From: Paraburkholderia sp. BCC1886
GTDB lineage: Bacteria; Pseudomonadota; Gammaproteobacteria; Burkholderiales; Burkholderiaceae
Direction of reading: 5' to 3'
Assembly: GCF_900996245.1 (NCBI RefSeq)
Contig: NZ_CAAJGK010000063.1
Location: forward strand, 372,001-436,000
Length of the DNA stretch: 64,000 nt
The translations under genes and the position numbers were made by a program. Shown here piece after piece: positions 8,578 to 17,671 of the stretch (position 1 is the first letter of the stretch; the number at the start of each line of letters is the position of its first letter). The notes under the pieces are model-generated. The model saw only the letters and a list, made by a program, of their open reading frames with translations, was not told the DNA's origin and did not search any database.

Positions 8578-11500
8578 TTACCACTGATACGACGCACCCG
8601 CGCCGATGGTCGTGCCGCCCGAACCCGTACCCGCGCCGATCTTGATCTTCAGATTCGGGGTGATGCGAGCCGATGCGCCCACTGCCGAAGCTTGATAGCC
8701 CTTGTAGTTTGCCGTCGCCACGCCGATTGCGAAGTTCTTGTTCTGATCGACTTCGGGGATCATCGCCAGCGCCGTTGCTGCGGCTACACCGCTGTACGCG
8801 TTGCGACCCAGTTCCGTCATACCCGACTGCATCTGACGCATGTTCACCGCATCCGTCGGCGCTTTGCCGTCGGCGAGGTTCGTGATGCGGCGTTCGTTAC
8901 CGTCGGAGCCGATCGACACCGTGTTCGCCTGATCCGCGATCGAGCCGTCGCCGATCGCCACCGAGTTCGCCCCGCTCGCCTGCGAGCCGCCGCCCATCGC
9001 GATGGAGTTCTCGCCGGTCGCCGACGCCGAACCGCTCGTCGTGTTGGTCGCGATGTCGGCGCTACCGTTTGCAATCTGGTTGTTCACCGTCTGGCTCAGA
9101 TCGGCCATTTGCTGGTTGGTGGTCCACAACTGCGCGCCGGTGACGGCATCGGTGCTGGTCGCGGAGAGCTCCGCATCCTGCAGGTTGGTCAGCTTCACCT
9201 TCGGCGCGCCGTCCGGGCCGCCGAGCGTCACCTTGTCGTGCGATGCCGAGTCGTATTGCACGGCGTTCGTCACCGAACCGCTCATCGTGTTGATGGTGGT
9301 CTGGATGTCGGTGATGTCCGTCGTGTTCTTCGAGACGCGGTTGTCGACGTTGGTGATGGCGTCGCCGATGTTGTTCACCGTCGTGCCGCCGATCACGTAA
9401 GTCGGCGCGGAGATCGTGCCGTCCTCGTTGACGGTCGAACCGCCGCCGATCGCCGCTGCGGTGCTCGCCGCGCTCGCATACAGTTGCGAGCCGTTCACCG
9501 CGTCGACGCTCGTCGCGTGGACCGCGCCCGCCGCCACGCCGGTGACGATGCGGTTGCCGGCGGTGCCGGACACGTTGACGCGCATGCCGTCGGTGCCGGC
9601 CGCCACGTTGATGTCGCGCGTGACCAGGTCCTGTCGGACGAGGTTGAAGCCGGGGTCGTTGATCTGATCCTTCAGCGACGTCATGTTCGAATCGAGCGTG
9701 TCGAGCGCGCTGCCCACCGTGGACTGCGTACCGCCTTGCATGTGGTACGTCGGACCGGTGATGGAGCCATCCGCGTTGATCGTTGCGTCACCGCCGAGTG
9801 CCGCCACCATCGGTTTCAACTGGCTGAGGTTGATGGCGGACTGGTCCGTGGTGCCGGCTGCTACGCCAATCAACTCGCGGGCGCCTGCGGTGCCGGTGAA
9901 GTCGACGGTCGTTCCAGCGGTCGCCGCGGCTACGGTGATTGCGTTGGTCGTTGCGTCCTGTTTCACCAGGCCGATTTCACCGTCGTTGATCTGGTTGGTG
10001 ATGTTGGTCACCGATCCTTCGACATTGGTCACGCGGTTGTCGATGCTCGAGATATCGCCGGTGTTTTTGGCGATATCCGACGTGTTCTGCGCCACCGTCT
10101 GATTGGTTGCGTACAACTGCGAACCGTTCACTGCATCCATGCTGCTGGCCGACAGGGTGCCGATCTTCACGTTCGTGATGGTCGTGCCCAGGTTGCCGCC
10201 GCCGAGCGTGATCTTGCCCTTGGTGGCGTCGTCGTAGGAAACGAAGGCGTTGGTGATGTTGCCCGAGGCGTCGGTGTTCAGACCCATCGCTTTCAATTGA
10301 CCCAGGTTCACGGCGTCCATGTCGGCGACGCCCGCTTTTACGTTGGACAGCGTCGTGCCGTTCGTGCCGCCTAACGTCACCACGTCGTGTGCCGATGAGT
10401 CGTACTGCACCGCGTCGGCCAGACCGCTGTTGATCGTGGTGATCTGCGTGTTGATCGTGTTGATGTCGGCGGTGTTCCTGGTGATGCTGGTTGTGTTGGC
10501 GGTGATGTCGGTCGTGTTTTGGGCGACCGTCTGGTTCGTTGCGTAGAGTTGCGAACCGTTGACGGCGTCCGTGCTCGATGCCGACAAGGCGGCTGCCTTG
10601 ACGTTGGTCAGTGTCGTGCCACCCGTACCGCCGAGCGTGACTTTGCCTTTGGTTGCGTCATCGTAGGCAACGAACGAGTTCGTCACGTTGCCCGAGCCGT
10701 CGGTGTTCAAACCGGCGGCCTTCAACTGGCCGACGTTGACTGCGTCATTGTCTTCAGTGCCTGCGGACAGACCCTTCAGTTGACGCGTGCCTGCGGTGCC
10801 GGTGAAGTCGACGCTCGTGCCGGCTGTTGCTGCGGCTACGGTGATTGCGTTGGTCGTTGCGTCCTGTTTGACCAGACCGATTTCGCCTTCGTTGATCTGG
10901 TTGGTGATGTTGGTCACCGAGCCTTCGACGGTCGTCACGCGGTTGTCGATGCTCGAGATGTCGCCGGTGTTTTTGGCGATGTCCGAGGTGTTGGCGGCGA
11001 TGTCGGTCGTGTTTTGCGCGACGGTCTGGTTGGTTGCGTAGAGTTGTGAACCGTTGACGGCGTCCGTGCTGCTGGCGTTGAGCGTGCCGGCCGTTACGCT
11101 GGTCAGCTTGCGGGTGCCTGCCGTGCCTTTGAAGTCGACCGAGGTGCCTGCCGTGGTTGCCGCTACCGTGATCGCTTTCGTAGTCGCGTCCTGCTGCACC
11201 AGACCCGTCGCGCCGTTGTTGATGTTGGTGATCTGCGTGTTGATCGTGCTGATGCTGCTGGTGTTCGCTGCGGTGGCCGTGTTGACTTTGCCCAATGCGG
11301 TATCCATTGTGGTGAGCGCGGTGCCGACGTTAGCTGCCGCACCGGTGGTGCCGTTGATGGTGTTGGCGTTGGTCAGCGTGTAGCTCGGTGCGGTGATTGC
11401 GCCGGTCGTTGCGCTGTAAGTCACGCCACCGCCCAATGCGGTTGCCGTGGTCGTGCCGCTCTGGTTGAGCTTTGCGTCTTCCGATTGCAACTGGCTGACG

Positions 11501-14500
11501 TTGACCGCGTCCGTGGCGGCCGAGCCTGCAGCGATGTTCGTGATGCGACGTTCCTTGCCTGTCGCACCTACTGACACCTCACCGTTTGCCGTCGACGCTG
11601 TGCCCGACAAGGTTCCGTTGCCCGGGTTGTAGCCCGCTGCCGTCAGCGTTGCAGTCGTCGTCGAGCCTGAACCCAGTGCGATGGAGTTAGCCGCCGTTGC
11701 TTTCGCGTTACCGCCGATGGCTACGGCGTCCGTGCCGGTTGCCGACGAATCCGCCAGCGTGGAGTTCGTGTGGAAATACTTCAGGCCCGCACCGTTGTTG
11801 ATGTTGTTCACCGTGTTCGTCACGGCCGTGACGTTCTGGTTCGTCGCGTTGAGCTGCGATCCGTTGACTGCGTCGGTGCTGGTCGCGCTGAGCGTGCCAG
11901 CCGTTACGCCGGTCAGCTTGCGGGTGCCTGCCGTGCCAGTGATGTCGACCGACGTGCCCGCTGTTGCTGCTGCAACCGTGATCGCCTTGGTGGTCGCGTC
12001 CTGCTGCACGAGACCGGTCGTGCCGTTGTTGATGTTGGTGATCTGCGTGTTGATCGTGCTGATGCTGCTGGTGTTGGCCGTAGTCGCCGTATCCAAGCCA
12101 CCCAACGCCTGGCCGACGTTCGTGTAGGTGTTGCCCTGAACGACATAGCTAGGGCCTGTTACGACGCCTGTCGTACTGTTGATTGCCGATCCGCCACCCA
12201 ACGCGTTGACAACGGGGGTGAGTTGCGAAACGTTCACTGCGTCGGTCGCAGACGTCCCTGCTGACAGGTATTCCATCTGGCGCAACGAACCCGAGCTTCC
12301 CACTGAAATTGCATTTGCACGGTCTGCCACGGAGTTGCGTCCCAAGGCCACCGAGTTGGTAGCTGCCGAGGTAACACTGCTGTTATTACCTAACGCAATG
12401 CCGCTATTTGCAGCGACGACCGCACTGGTTCCGAGAGCCATGGCTTCCGCCTGTGTCACGCTGGCATTTCTGCCCAAAGCAATGGTATTGAGCCCCGTCA
12501 CAGAGGTATTTGCCCCAATGGCGATTGCGTTCGGAGCCTCAGCGCTAATGACCGCATTTTGTCCGATCGCAATTGACGTTAGTTGGCCTGTCGACGCGCC
12601 GCCCCCAATAGCAATGGAACCGACCCCCACTGCGGACGAATCAGCCAGCGAGGAATTCGTATGGAAGTACTTGATGCCAGCGCCGCCGGCGGTCATGTTC
12701 GTGACCGTTGCATTGAGCTTGCCCAATGCCGTGTCTACCGTGCCAAAAGCCGAGCCGATGTTTGTGGCCGCGCCGGTGGTGCCGCTGATGCTGTTGGCGT
12801 TGGTCAGGGTAAAGCTCGGAGCGCTGATTGCGCCCGTGGTCGAATTAAAGGCGGAGCCGCCGCCTAATGCGCTCGCCGTGGTCGTGCCGATCTGATTGAC
12901 CTTGGTGTCTTCTGACTGGAGCTGGCTGACGTTCACCGCATCCGTTGCGGCCGAACCGGCAGCAATGTTCGTCACACGACGTTCCTTGCCGGTCGAACCC
13001 ATCGACACTTCGCCATTCGCCACCGATGCCGTGCCGGACAGCGTGCCACTGCCAGGGTTGTAGCCGGACGCAGTCAACGAGGCAGACGTAGTCGAACCTG
13101 CTCCTAATGCAACCGAGTTGGCCGCCGAAGCGGTTGCCGATGAGCCCATCGCGACCGAATTGGCCGCCGAGGCGGTGGAGTTTTCGCCGACAGCTATAGC
13201 TTCGGCGCCTACCCAGATAGTACCGGCGACTGAATTCCCGCCAATGGCAATGTTGTGTTGATAATTGGCAAATGCGTTGTTGCCGATAGCGATCAGGTCG
13301 TCGGCAGCGTCAGCAACTTGTGAACTGGCCGTCGTTGCCCCGGTGCCCAACGCAATTGCGTTATAGCCTTTGGCAAGCGCATTCGTCCCGATAGCAGTGT
13401 TATCGTGTGCGCTGGCAAAATTTGGGGTCGAAGCTCCGCCACCGATAGATATGCCACCGTTAACGCCCACCGACGAATCAGCCAACGTCGAGTTGACGTG
13501 GAGGTATTTGACGCCCGCGCCGTTGTTGATGTTGGTGATCTGCGTGTTAATCGTGCTGATGCTGCTGGTGTTGGCCGTAGTCGCCGTATCCAGGCCACCC
13601 AACGCCTGGCCGACGTTAGTGTAGGTGCTACCCTGAACAACATAGCTAGGGCCTGTTACGACGCCTGTCGTATTGTTGATTGCCGATCCACCACCCAACG
13701 CATTAACAACGGGTGTGAGCTGCGAAACGTTCACCGCGTCGGTTGCCGACGTTCCTGCTGACAGGTACTCCATCTGGCGCGGTGAGCCCGAGTTCCCGAC
13801 TGAAATAGCGTTGGCGCGGTCTGCCACCGAGTTGCGGCCCAGAGCCACCGAGTTAGAGGCAGCCGTGGTGACACTACTGTTATTACCTAACGCAATACCG
13901 CTGCTTGCGGCAACGGTCGTGCTAGTACCGACGGCCAAGGCTTCGGCCTGTGTCGTGCGGGCATTTCTGCCTAGAGCAATGCTATTCTGTCCTGCGGCAG
14001 AAGCGCTTGTTCCAATGGCGATTGCGTTGATATCGGCTGCGGTCGATGACGCGCCCAGAGCAATGCCGTTCTGTCCCGCCGCAGACGCGCCTGCTCCAAT
14101 GGCCGTTGCGCCGTCTCCGCCCGTTGTAGCACCAAATCCCAAAGCAACTGAATTGACGCTGCTAACCTTCGTGTTTGCGCCTATTGCCGTGTTGTGCCCC
14201 CAAAGATTGGTGCTGGCCGTCGCGTTAGCGTTTGAGCCTAGAGCGACGTTGTAGCCACCATCGTAATTCCCATCGGTAGCGCGTGCATTGCTACCAATCG
14301 CGATATTCTGCCCCCACGTCGTCGTAGCGTTGCTACCAATAGCAATAGAACCGATCTCGGGAACACCTTCGAAATCGATATGGGTGGTTGTCGCCCCGCC
14401 CCCTATAGCAATACTTTCGTGCCCAACTGCTGACGAGTCTGCCAGCGTTGAGTTGACGTGGAAGTACTTGATCCCAGTGCCCCCCGTTGTCATATTTGCG

Positions 14501-15438
14501 ATCGACGTGTTCAGTTTCCCGAGCGCCGAATCTACTGTGCCGAAAGCCGAGCCAACGTTGGCTGCCGCGCCGGTCGTGCCGCTGATGCTATTGGCGTTGG
14601 TCAGCGCAAAACTTGGTGCGCTGATTGCGCCGGTCGTTGCGCTGTAGGCCGCGCCGCCGCCCAGTGCACTTGCCGTCGTCGTGCCGACCTGATTAACCTT
14701 GATGTCCTCCGACTGAAGCTGACTAACGTTGACCGCGTCCGTCGCGGCCGAACCCGCCGCAACATTCGTGACTCGACGCTCCTTCCCCGTCGAACCCACC
14801 GACACTTCACCATTCGCCACCGAAGCCGTGCCCGACAGCGTGCCACTCCCAGGGTTATAACCGGCCGCAGTCAACGTTGCCGTCGTGGTCGACCCAGCGC
14901 CCAGTGCTACTGAATTTGCTGCAGTTGCCGCAGCAACATCACCGAGTGCAACAGACTGCGCGCCTGACGCCACTGCGCCATGTCCGCTTGCAAGAGCGGC
15001 TGTCGCCGTGGCCTGCGCTCCTACACCGAAAGCCGAAGCGTTAAATGCGCTAGCAACAGACTGATGACCTAAGGCAGTAGACGCCTGGCCTGAAGCGGTC
15101 GAACCGTTACCTATCGCAATTGCATCCTGGGCAGAAGCGCTCGTTGTATAGGTAACTCCGCTACTTGTATATGAGTTTCCAATGGCGATCGCACCGGGGG
15201 CCGCGGCCCCCGTTTTCGCGCCTGAACCATAGGCAATCGACGTAGAACCACTAGCGGTCCCACCATCCAGCGCGCCTGCCTGCACATCGACGACATAACC
15301 AGCGCCGGCAGCCAGCGAAACGGCCGCCAAAAGCACCTTCCGACTCTTACTCTTCTTCCCTCCGCTTTTCGCCGTTTCAGCGGCGGCCACGTACGTGCCT
15401 GTCGTTTCATTCCAAACGGTTTTATAAGATTTATTCAC
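8578..15438 (-). CDS. trimeric autotransporter adhesin (YadA/Hia-type), 2286 residues
   Basis: This is a type Vc surface adhesin. The N-terminus (MNKSYKTVWNETTGTYVAAA) is an extended signal peptide region, with the hydrophobic core at about residues 35-55. It is followed by many YadA-head repeats of the SVALG/AIAIG type, neck-like DAVNVSQL segments, coiled stalk repeats (ISTINTQITNINNG), and a C-terminal anchor of about 70 residues ending in ASYQW, the terminal aromatic expected of an outer-membrane barrel strand. Start is GTG at 15438 with AGGTG 7 bases before. Large modules recur almost unchanged: DNA 12030-12330 matches 13530-13830, and the NSISGTTGAA to VSQLQSED module occurs at about 11.3, 12.7 and 14.5 kb. 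No frameshift was seen. Its ligand is unknown. Confidence 0.96.
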   Translation of the reverse strand: MNKSYKTVWNETTGTYVAAAETAKSGGKKSKSRKVLLAAVSLAAGAGYVVDVQAGALDGGTASGSTSIAYGSGAKTGAAAPGAIAIGNSYTSSGVTYTTSASAQDAIAIGNGSTASGQASTALGHQSVASAFNASAFGVGAQATATAALASGHGAVASGAQSVALGDVAAATAANSVALGAGSTTTATLTAAGYNPGSGTLSGTASVANGEVSVGSTGKERRVTNVAAGSAATDAVNVSQLQSEDIKVNQVGTTTASALGGGAAYSATTGAISAPSFALTNANSISGTTGAAANVGSAFGTVDSALGKLNTSIANMTTGGTGIKYFHVNSTLADSSAVGHESIAIGGGATTTHIDFEGVPEIGSIAIGSNATTTWGQNIAIGSNARATDGNYDGGYNVALGSNANATASTNLWGHNTAIGANTKVSSVNSVALGFGATTGGDGATAIGAGASAAGQNGIALGASSTAADINAIAIGTSASAAGQNSIALGRNARTTQAEALAVGTSTTVAASSGIALGNNSSVTTAASNSVALGRNSVADRANAISVGNSGSPRQMEYLSAGTSATDAVNVSQLTPVVNALGGGSAINNTTGVVTGPSYVVQGSTYTNVGQALGGLDTATTANTSSISTINTQITNINNGAGVKYLHVNSTLADSSVGVNGGISIGGGASTPNFASAHDNTAIGTNALAKGYNAIALGTGATTASSQVADAADDLIAIGNNAFANYQHNIAIGGNSVAGTIWVGAEAIAVGENSTASAANSVAMGSSATASAANSVALGAGSTTSASLTASGYNPGSGTLSGTASVANGEVSMGSTGKERRVTNIAAGSAATDAVNVSQLQSEDTKVNQIGTTTASALGGGSAFNSTTGAISAPSFTLTNANSISGTTGAATNIGSAFGTVDTALGKLNATVTNMTAGGAGIKYFHTNSSLADSSAVGVGSIAIGGGASTGQLTSIAIGQNAVISAEAPNAIAIGANTSVTGLNTIALGRNASVTQAEAMALGTSAVVAANSGIALGNNSSVTSAATNSVALGRNSVADRANAISVGSSGSLRQMEYLSAGTSATDAVNVSQLTPVVNALGGGSAINSTTGVVTGPSYVVQGNTYTNVGQALGGLDTATTANTSSISTINTQITNINNGTTGLVQQDATTKAITVAAATAGTSVDITGTAGTRKLTGVTAGTLSATSTDAVNGSQLNATNQNVTAVTNTVNNINNGAGLKYFHTNSTLADSSATGTDAVAIGGNAKATAANSIALGSGSTTTATLTAAGYNPGNGTLSGTASTANGEVSVGATGKERRITNIAAGSAATDAVNVSQLQSEDAKLNQSGTTTATALGGGVTYSATTGAITAPSYTLTNANTINGTTGAAANVGTALTTMDTALGKVNTATAANTSSISTINTQITNINNGATGLVQQDATTKAITVAATTAGTSVDFKGTAGTRKLTSVTAGTLNASSTDAVNGSQLYATNQTVAQNTTDIAANTSDIAKNTGDISSIDNRVTTVEGSVTNITNQINEGEIGLVKQDATTNAITVAAATAGTSVDFTGTAGTRQLKGLSAGTEDNDAVNVGQLKAAGLNTDGSGNVTNSFVAYDDATKGKVTLGGTGGTTLTNVKAAALSASSTDAVNGSQLYATNQTVAQNTTDITANTTSITRNTADINTINTQITTINSGLADAVQYDSSAHDVVTLGGTNGTTLSNVKAGVADMDAVNLGQLKAMGLNTDASGNITNAFVSYDDATKGKITLGGGNLGTTITNVKIGTLSASSMDAVNGSQLYATNQTVAQNTSDIAKNTGDISSIDNRVTNVEGSVTNITNQINDGEIGLVKQDATTNAITVAAATAGTTVDFTGTAGARELIGVAAGTTDQSAINLSQLKPMVAALGGDATINADGSITGPTYHMQGGTQSTVGSALDTLDSNMTSLKDQINDPGFNLVRQDLVTRDINVAAGTDGMRVNVSGTAGNRIVTGVAAGAVHATSVDAVNGSQLYASAASTAAAIGGGSTVNEDGTISAPTYVIGGTTVNNIGDAITNVDNRVSKNTTDITDIQTTINTMSGSVTNAVQYDSASHDKVTLGGPDGAPKVKLTNLQDAELSATSTDAVTGAQLWTTNQQMADLSQTVNNQIANGSADIATNTTSGSASATGENSIAMGGGSQASGANSVAIGDGSIADQANTVSIGSDGNERRITNLADGKAPTDAVNMRQMQSGMTELGRNAYSGVAAATALAMIPEVDQNKNFAIGVATANYKGYQASAVGASARITPNLKIKIGAGTGSGGTTIGAGASYQW
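9882..11080 (-). repeat. tandemly duplicated stalk module inside the adhesin
   Basis: The block at about 9882-10150 (encoding TAAATAGT-type segment, NITNQIN, DISSIDNRVT, TVAQNT, YATNQ) recurs at about 10790-11080 with few changes. The copies are in frame and vary stalk length only. Confidence 0.7.
12020..13830 (-). repeat. pair of long direct repeats in the adhesin head/stalk
   Basis: About 300 bases at 12020-12330 and 13530-13830 are near-identical. Both encode SSISTINTQITNINNG, QALGGLDTATTANTS, GGGSAINNTTGVVTGPSYVV-like text and MEYLSAGTSATDAVNVSQL. They offer recombination targets about 1.5 kb apart. Confidence 0.75.
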
Positions 15439-15971
15439 AAATTCACCTATTCAAAGTGACAAGCTGCACGTTGCCCGTCGCGAACTAATAGGCGCGACAA
15501 ATCTGGTCAACGACAACCGAAGGATCAAAAAAATGACGATCGCGGGAAATGAGAAAACTCTGAACATCTCATTAACAATGCTGCGAAGTCGTAAATTTAA
15601 TCTCCTTAAATTGCGTATTGAATAGGATAGTTCTTAAACGCCTCCTGTCTAGAAATTTGCTGCCCAACGTTGACACTGACGATCTGATATGAATAGACAT
15701 ACCGGCGCCAGGAGAACCCCTACACCCGCTCTCACCAAAACCCTCAAACACAATTATTTAAGAACAGTCTTATTTATCCTAAAACAGATAAGACGATAAT
15801 TCTCCAAATACGAAATTTCGCAAAAATTCATCTGAAATATCCGAATCCAAAAACAAGAAAAATAAATTTGCTTTCTTAATCAAAAAAATCCAAAACTTCA
15901 AACACATCCAAGAACGAAAAATACAACTCCTCAATTCATCCAACCATCAACGAATTCTCGAGGTCTATATC
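15439..15971. other. AT-rich intergenic region between adhesin and SnoaL-like gene
   Basis: About 530 bases with no convincing ORF. Composition drops sharply: 15841-15900 has only 15 G or C in 60 bases, against clearly GC-rich neighbours. Inverted repeats are visible: GTCTTAT at 15767-15773 with ATAAGAC at 15788-15794, and GTTCTTAAA at 15630-15638 with TTTAAGAAC at 15757-15765. It must hold the promoters of both divergent genes; the composition suits H-NS-like silencing (inference). Confidence 0.7.
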
Positions 15972-16400
15972 ATGAAATTTCTCACCCGACTTACACTCAT
16001 CGCGCTCCTGATCCACGGCTTTTCTTCCGCAGCATTCGCCTCCCCAGCCGACGACGAAGCCACGCTAAAAGCGATGGAGCAAACATGGATCACTGCCGTC
16101 TCCACGACCGACCGCGTCACGTTGGAAAAGCTGCTCGACGACGCTTTCATCGAGACATCTGCCAACGGTCAGCGCCGTAGCAAGTCCGATCTCCTGCTCG
16201 CATCGCCGCCGCAACCGGGGTCGTCGCAGACGTTGGCCGATCTGAATGTGCGTCTGACCGGCGACACGGCCATCGTCACCGGTATCAATCGGTTCAAGCC
16301 GAACCCGGGCGCTCAGCCGGTCGACTATTCCTTCACGGATGTGTTCATCCGCCGCGCCGAAGGCTGGCGAATCCTGTCATCGCAGATGACTCGCAGATAA
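15972..16400 (+). CDS. exported SnoaL-like/DUF4440 (NTF2-fold) protein
   Basis: This 142-residue protein has a Sec signal peptide (MKFLTRLTLIALLIHGFSSA, probable cleavage after AFA at about residue 23). It is followed by one alpha+beta cone domain: LKAMEQTWITAVSTTDRVTL, FIETSANGQRRSKSD and FTDVFIRRAEGWRILSSQ match the DUF4440 pattern. No catalytic function can be assigned. A GAGG element about 10 bases upstream supports the ATG. It is the only gene between two terminator-bounded units, and its promoter lies in AT-rich DNA shared with the adhesin. Confidence 0.8.
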   Translation: MKFLTRLTLIALLIHGFSSAAFASPADDEATLKAMEQTWITAVSTTDRVTLEKLLDDAFIETSANGQRRSKSDLLLASPPQPGSSQTLADLNVRLTGDTAIVTGINRFKPNPGAQPVDYSFTDVFIRRAEGWRILSSQMTRR

Positions 16401-16437
16401 CAACCTGCATCCGCCAAAGCGCCAAAGCGCCGAAAAC

Positions 16438-16473
16438 AAAAAGGCGTGATCCACAAGGATCACGCCTTTTTGC
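16438..16473. terminator. bidirectional terminator after the SnoaL-like gene
   Basis: Perfect stem GGCGTGATCC/GGATCACGCC with an ACAA loop, flanked by five A and five T, so it can act for both convergent genes. Confidence 0.92.
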
Positions 16474-16492
16474 TTCAGAAAGAAAAACCCCC

Positions 16493-16801
16493 TCAATGCG
16501 ACGTAGCCGCGGCCTCAGCAAGCAACTCGGCCGCCGCCTCCGCCGTGATCCTCTGATGCGCGACGCCCCGCGCATCGAGCGCGATCACCTGATACAACTC
16601 GCGATCGCATTCGACTTCGCGCTCATACGTCTCGCACGTCTCCAACAACAATTCGAGCAGCGCCTGACGACTCCGCCGCTCGTCATGCGTCAGCGCAGGA
16701 ATCCTGCAGATGGACGTCGCGAGCGTGGTCAACCGATTCAATTGATTCAACTGCCGCTCGCAGGAACCGAACGCCGACAGCGCCAGTTTCTCGTATTGCA
16801 A
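16493..16801 (-). pseudogene. conserved small protein, 5' end interrupted by an in-frame stop
   Basis: The open frame gives 102 residues (MQYEKLALSAFGSCERQLNQ onward), rich in Leu, Glu and Ala and probably helical; I do not recognise a function. The only available start is TTG at 16801, without a ribosome site. The same frame runs back through ITSHVEACSRPPVDA to ATG-AGC-TAA at 16855-16847, and that ATG has GGGAATCGCACC in front. The simplest reading is a gene starting at 16855 with a nonsense codon at position 3 (for example AAA to TAA). Reinitiation cannot be excluded. It follows the C4-like leader at 16924-17086. Confidence 0.6.
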
Positions 16802-16846
16802 AGCATCGACGGGTGGACGTGAACAGGCTTCAACGTGGCTGGTGAT

Positions 16847-16987
16847 TTAGCTCATGGTGCGATTCCCGGTAGGTTCCTGGATCGCCCGACACTCGCTAGA
16901 CGGGGGTGAGCGGGCACATAGCGGGTTAGCAGACCGGGCCAAAAACAAACCGGCGAGCCTTGCGGCTCCCCACCACGGCCCGCCCAT
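16847..16987 (-). CDS. short ash-like peptide ORF within the leader
   Basis: The ATG at 16987 gives 46 residues beginning MGGPWWGAARLAGLFLARSA and ending NRTMS. The frame can extend to a GTG at 17050. The composition and the GxxWGAARLAG pattern recall the small Ash peptides encoded next to C4 RNA in P1/P4-type phages. No ribosome site is obvious, so it may only reflect the structured RNA. Its last two codons are the ATG-AGC discussed for the neighbouring interrupted gene. Confidence 0.35.
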   Translation of the reverse strand: MGGPWWGAARLAGLFLARSANPLCARSPPSSECRAIQEPTGNRTMS

Positions 16988-17086
16988 TGAGATAGAGACG
17001 TGCAGAGGCAAACGCACGCCCCGCCTAAGCGGGTGTGCGGTTTTTGGCACAGGCTGCTAAACCTGACTGCCGGTTAGTGCCGACAG
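16924..17086 (-). ncRNA. structured leader RNA, C4-antisense-RNA-like
   Basis: Read leftwards from the TATAAT box at 17100-17095, the segment folds extensively. It has a hairpin at 17086-17067 (CTGTCGG/CCGGCAG), a closing stem pairing 17063-17054 (GGTTTAGCAG) with 16932-16924 (CTGCTAACC), an inner hairpin at 17039-17013 (CGCAC/GTGCG), and a second arm pairing 16983-16978 with 16940-16935 (CGGGCC/GGCCCG) that encloses the hairpin at 16968-16955 (GAGCC/GGCTC). A three-way junction followed by an ash-like ORF is the layout of phage C4 loci. The family name is from memory. Confidence 0.55.
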
Positions 17087-17094
17087 CGGAACGA

Positions 17095-17100
17095 ATTATA
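17095..17100 (-). promoter_or_regulatory. -10 box of the structured leader
   Basis: Perfect TATAAT on the minus strand a few bases before the first hairpin. A -35 match upstream is weak. Confidence 0.5.
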
Positions 17101-17149
17101 AAACAGGCCGAATCGCAAAAAGCCGTCTCAATTTCGCCCACCCCACAAT

Positions 17150-17191
17150 GAAAAAGGGTAGGTAGCCGACTCCCGGCAACCCACCCTTTTG
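17150..17191 (-). terminator. terminator downstream of hemJ
   Basis: Inverted repeat AAAAGGGTAGG/CCACCCTTTT with a T-run leftwards, just after the hemJ stop. Confidence 0.7.
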
Positions 17192-17208
17192 CAACGATCC
17201 GGACGCAA

Positions 17209-17625
17209 TCAGAACGGCTTGATCACCACCAACGCCACCGCCGCCAACATACCCAACACAGGCAGTTCGTTGAACATCCGGTACCACTTGTCGCTCCGCC
17301 GATTCTCGCCGCGCTCGAACGTCCGCAGCAGCACCCCGCAATACGCGTGATAAACGAGCAGCAGCACGACGACGCCGACCTTCGCGTGAATCCAGCCCTG
17401 ACCTTGCCCGATCCCCACGGCGAGCCACAACCACAGCCCGCAAGCCAGCGCGGGCACCGCGATAAAGGTCATGAATCGAAACAGCTTGCGCGCCATGGTG
17501 AGCAGACGCGCGGTCGCGGCGGGTTCGGTTTCCATCGCGAGGTTCACGAAAATTCGCGGCAGATAGAACAGACCGGCGAACCACGAACTAACCAGCACGA
17601 TGTGAAACGTTTTGACCCAAAGCAT
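17209..17625 (-). CDS. hemJ: protoporphyrinogen IX oxidase HemJ/CopD-like membrane protein
   Basis: This 138-residue protein has four predicted membrane helices. Opening residues MLWVKTFHIVLVSSWFAGLF carry the conserved histidine and the SSWFAGLFYLPR motif of the UPF0093/HemJ family, which oxidises protoporphyrinogen in haem synthesis; WIHAKVGVVVLLLVYH carries further conserved histidines. The frame extends to 17691, but the ATG at 17625 gives the normal family length. It is downstream of proA on the same strand. Confidence 0.88.
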   Translation of the reverse strand: MLWVKTFHIVLVSSWFAGLFYLPRIFVNLAMETEPAATARLLTMARKLFRFMTFIAVPALACGLWLWLAVGIGQGQGWIHAKVGVVVLLLVYHAYCGVLLRTFERGENRRSDKWYRMFNELPVLGMLAAVALVVIKPF

Positions 17626-17671
17626 CGAAAATCCCCGAACGACTTGTTGACAGGAAAGGCGCAACAGCGGC

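Noticed and set aside
8692..12264. Several long frames opposite the adhesin
   Set aside because: Repeat-driven mirror frames (Val/Arg-rich) with no start signals or domains.
9880..15000. Possible CRISPR array because of regular repeats
   Set aside because: Repeats are hundreds of bases, in frame and coding; no short repeat/unique spacer pattern.
16920..17065. tRNA-like folding in the hemJ gap
   Set aside because: No cloverleaf, T-loop or CCA; pairing fits a three-way junction leader instead.
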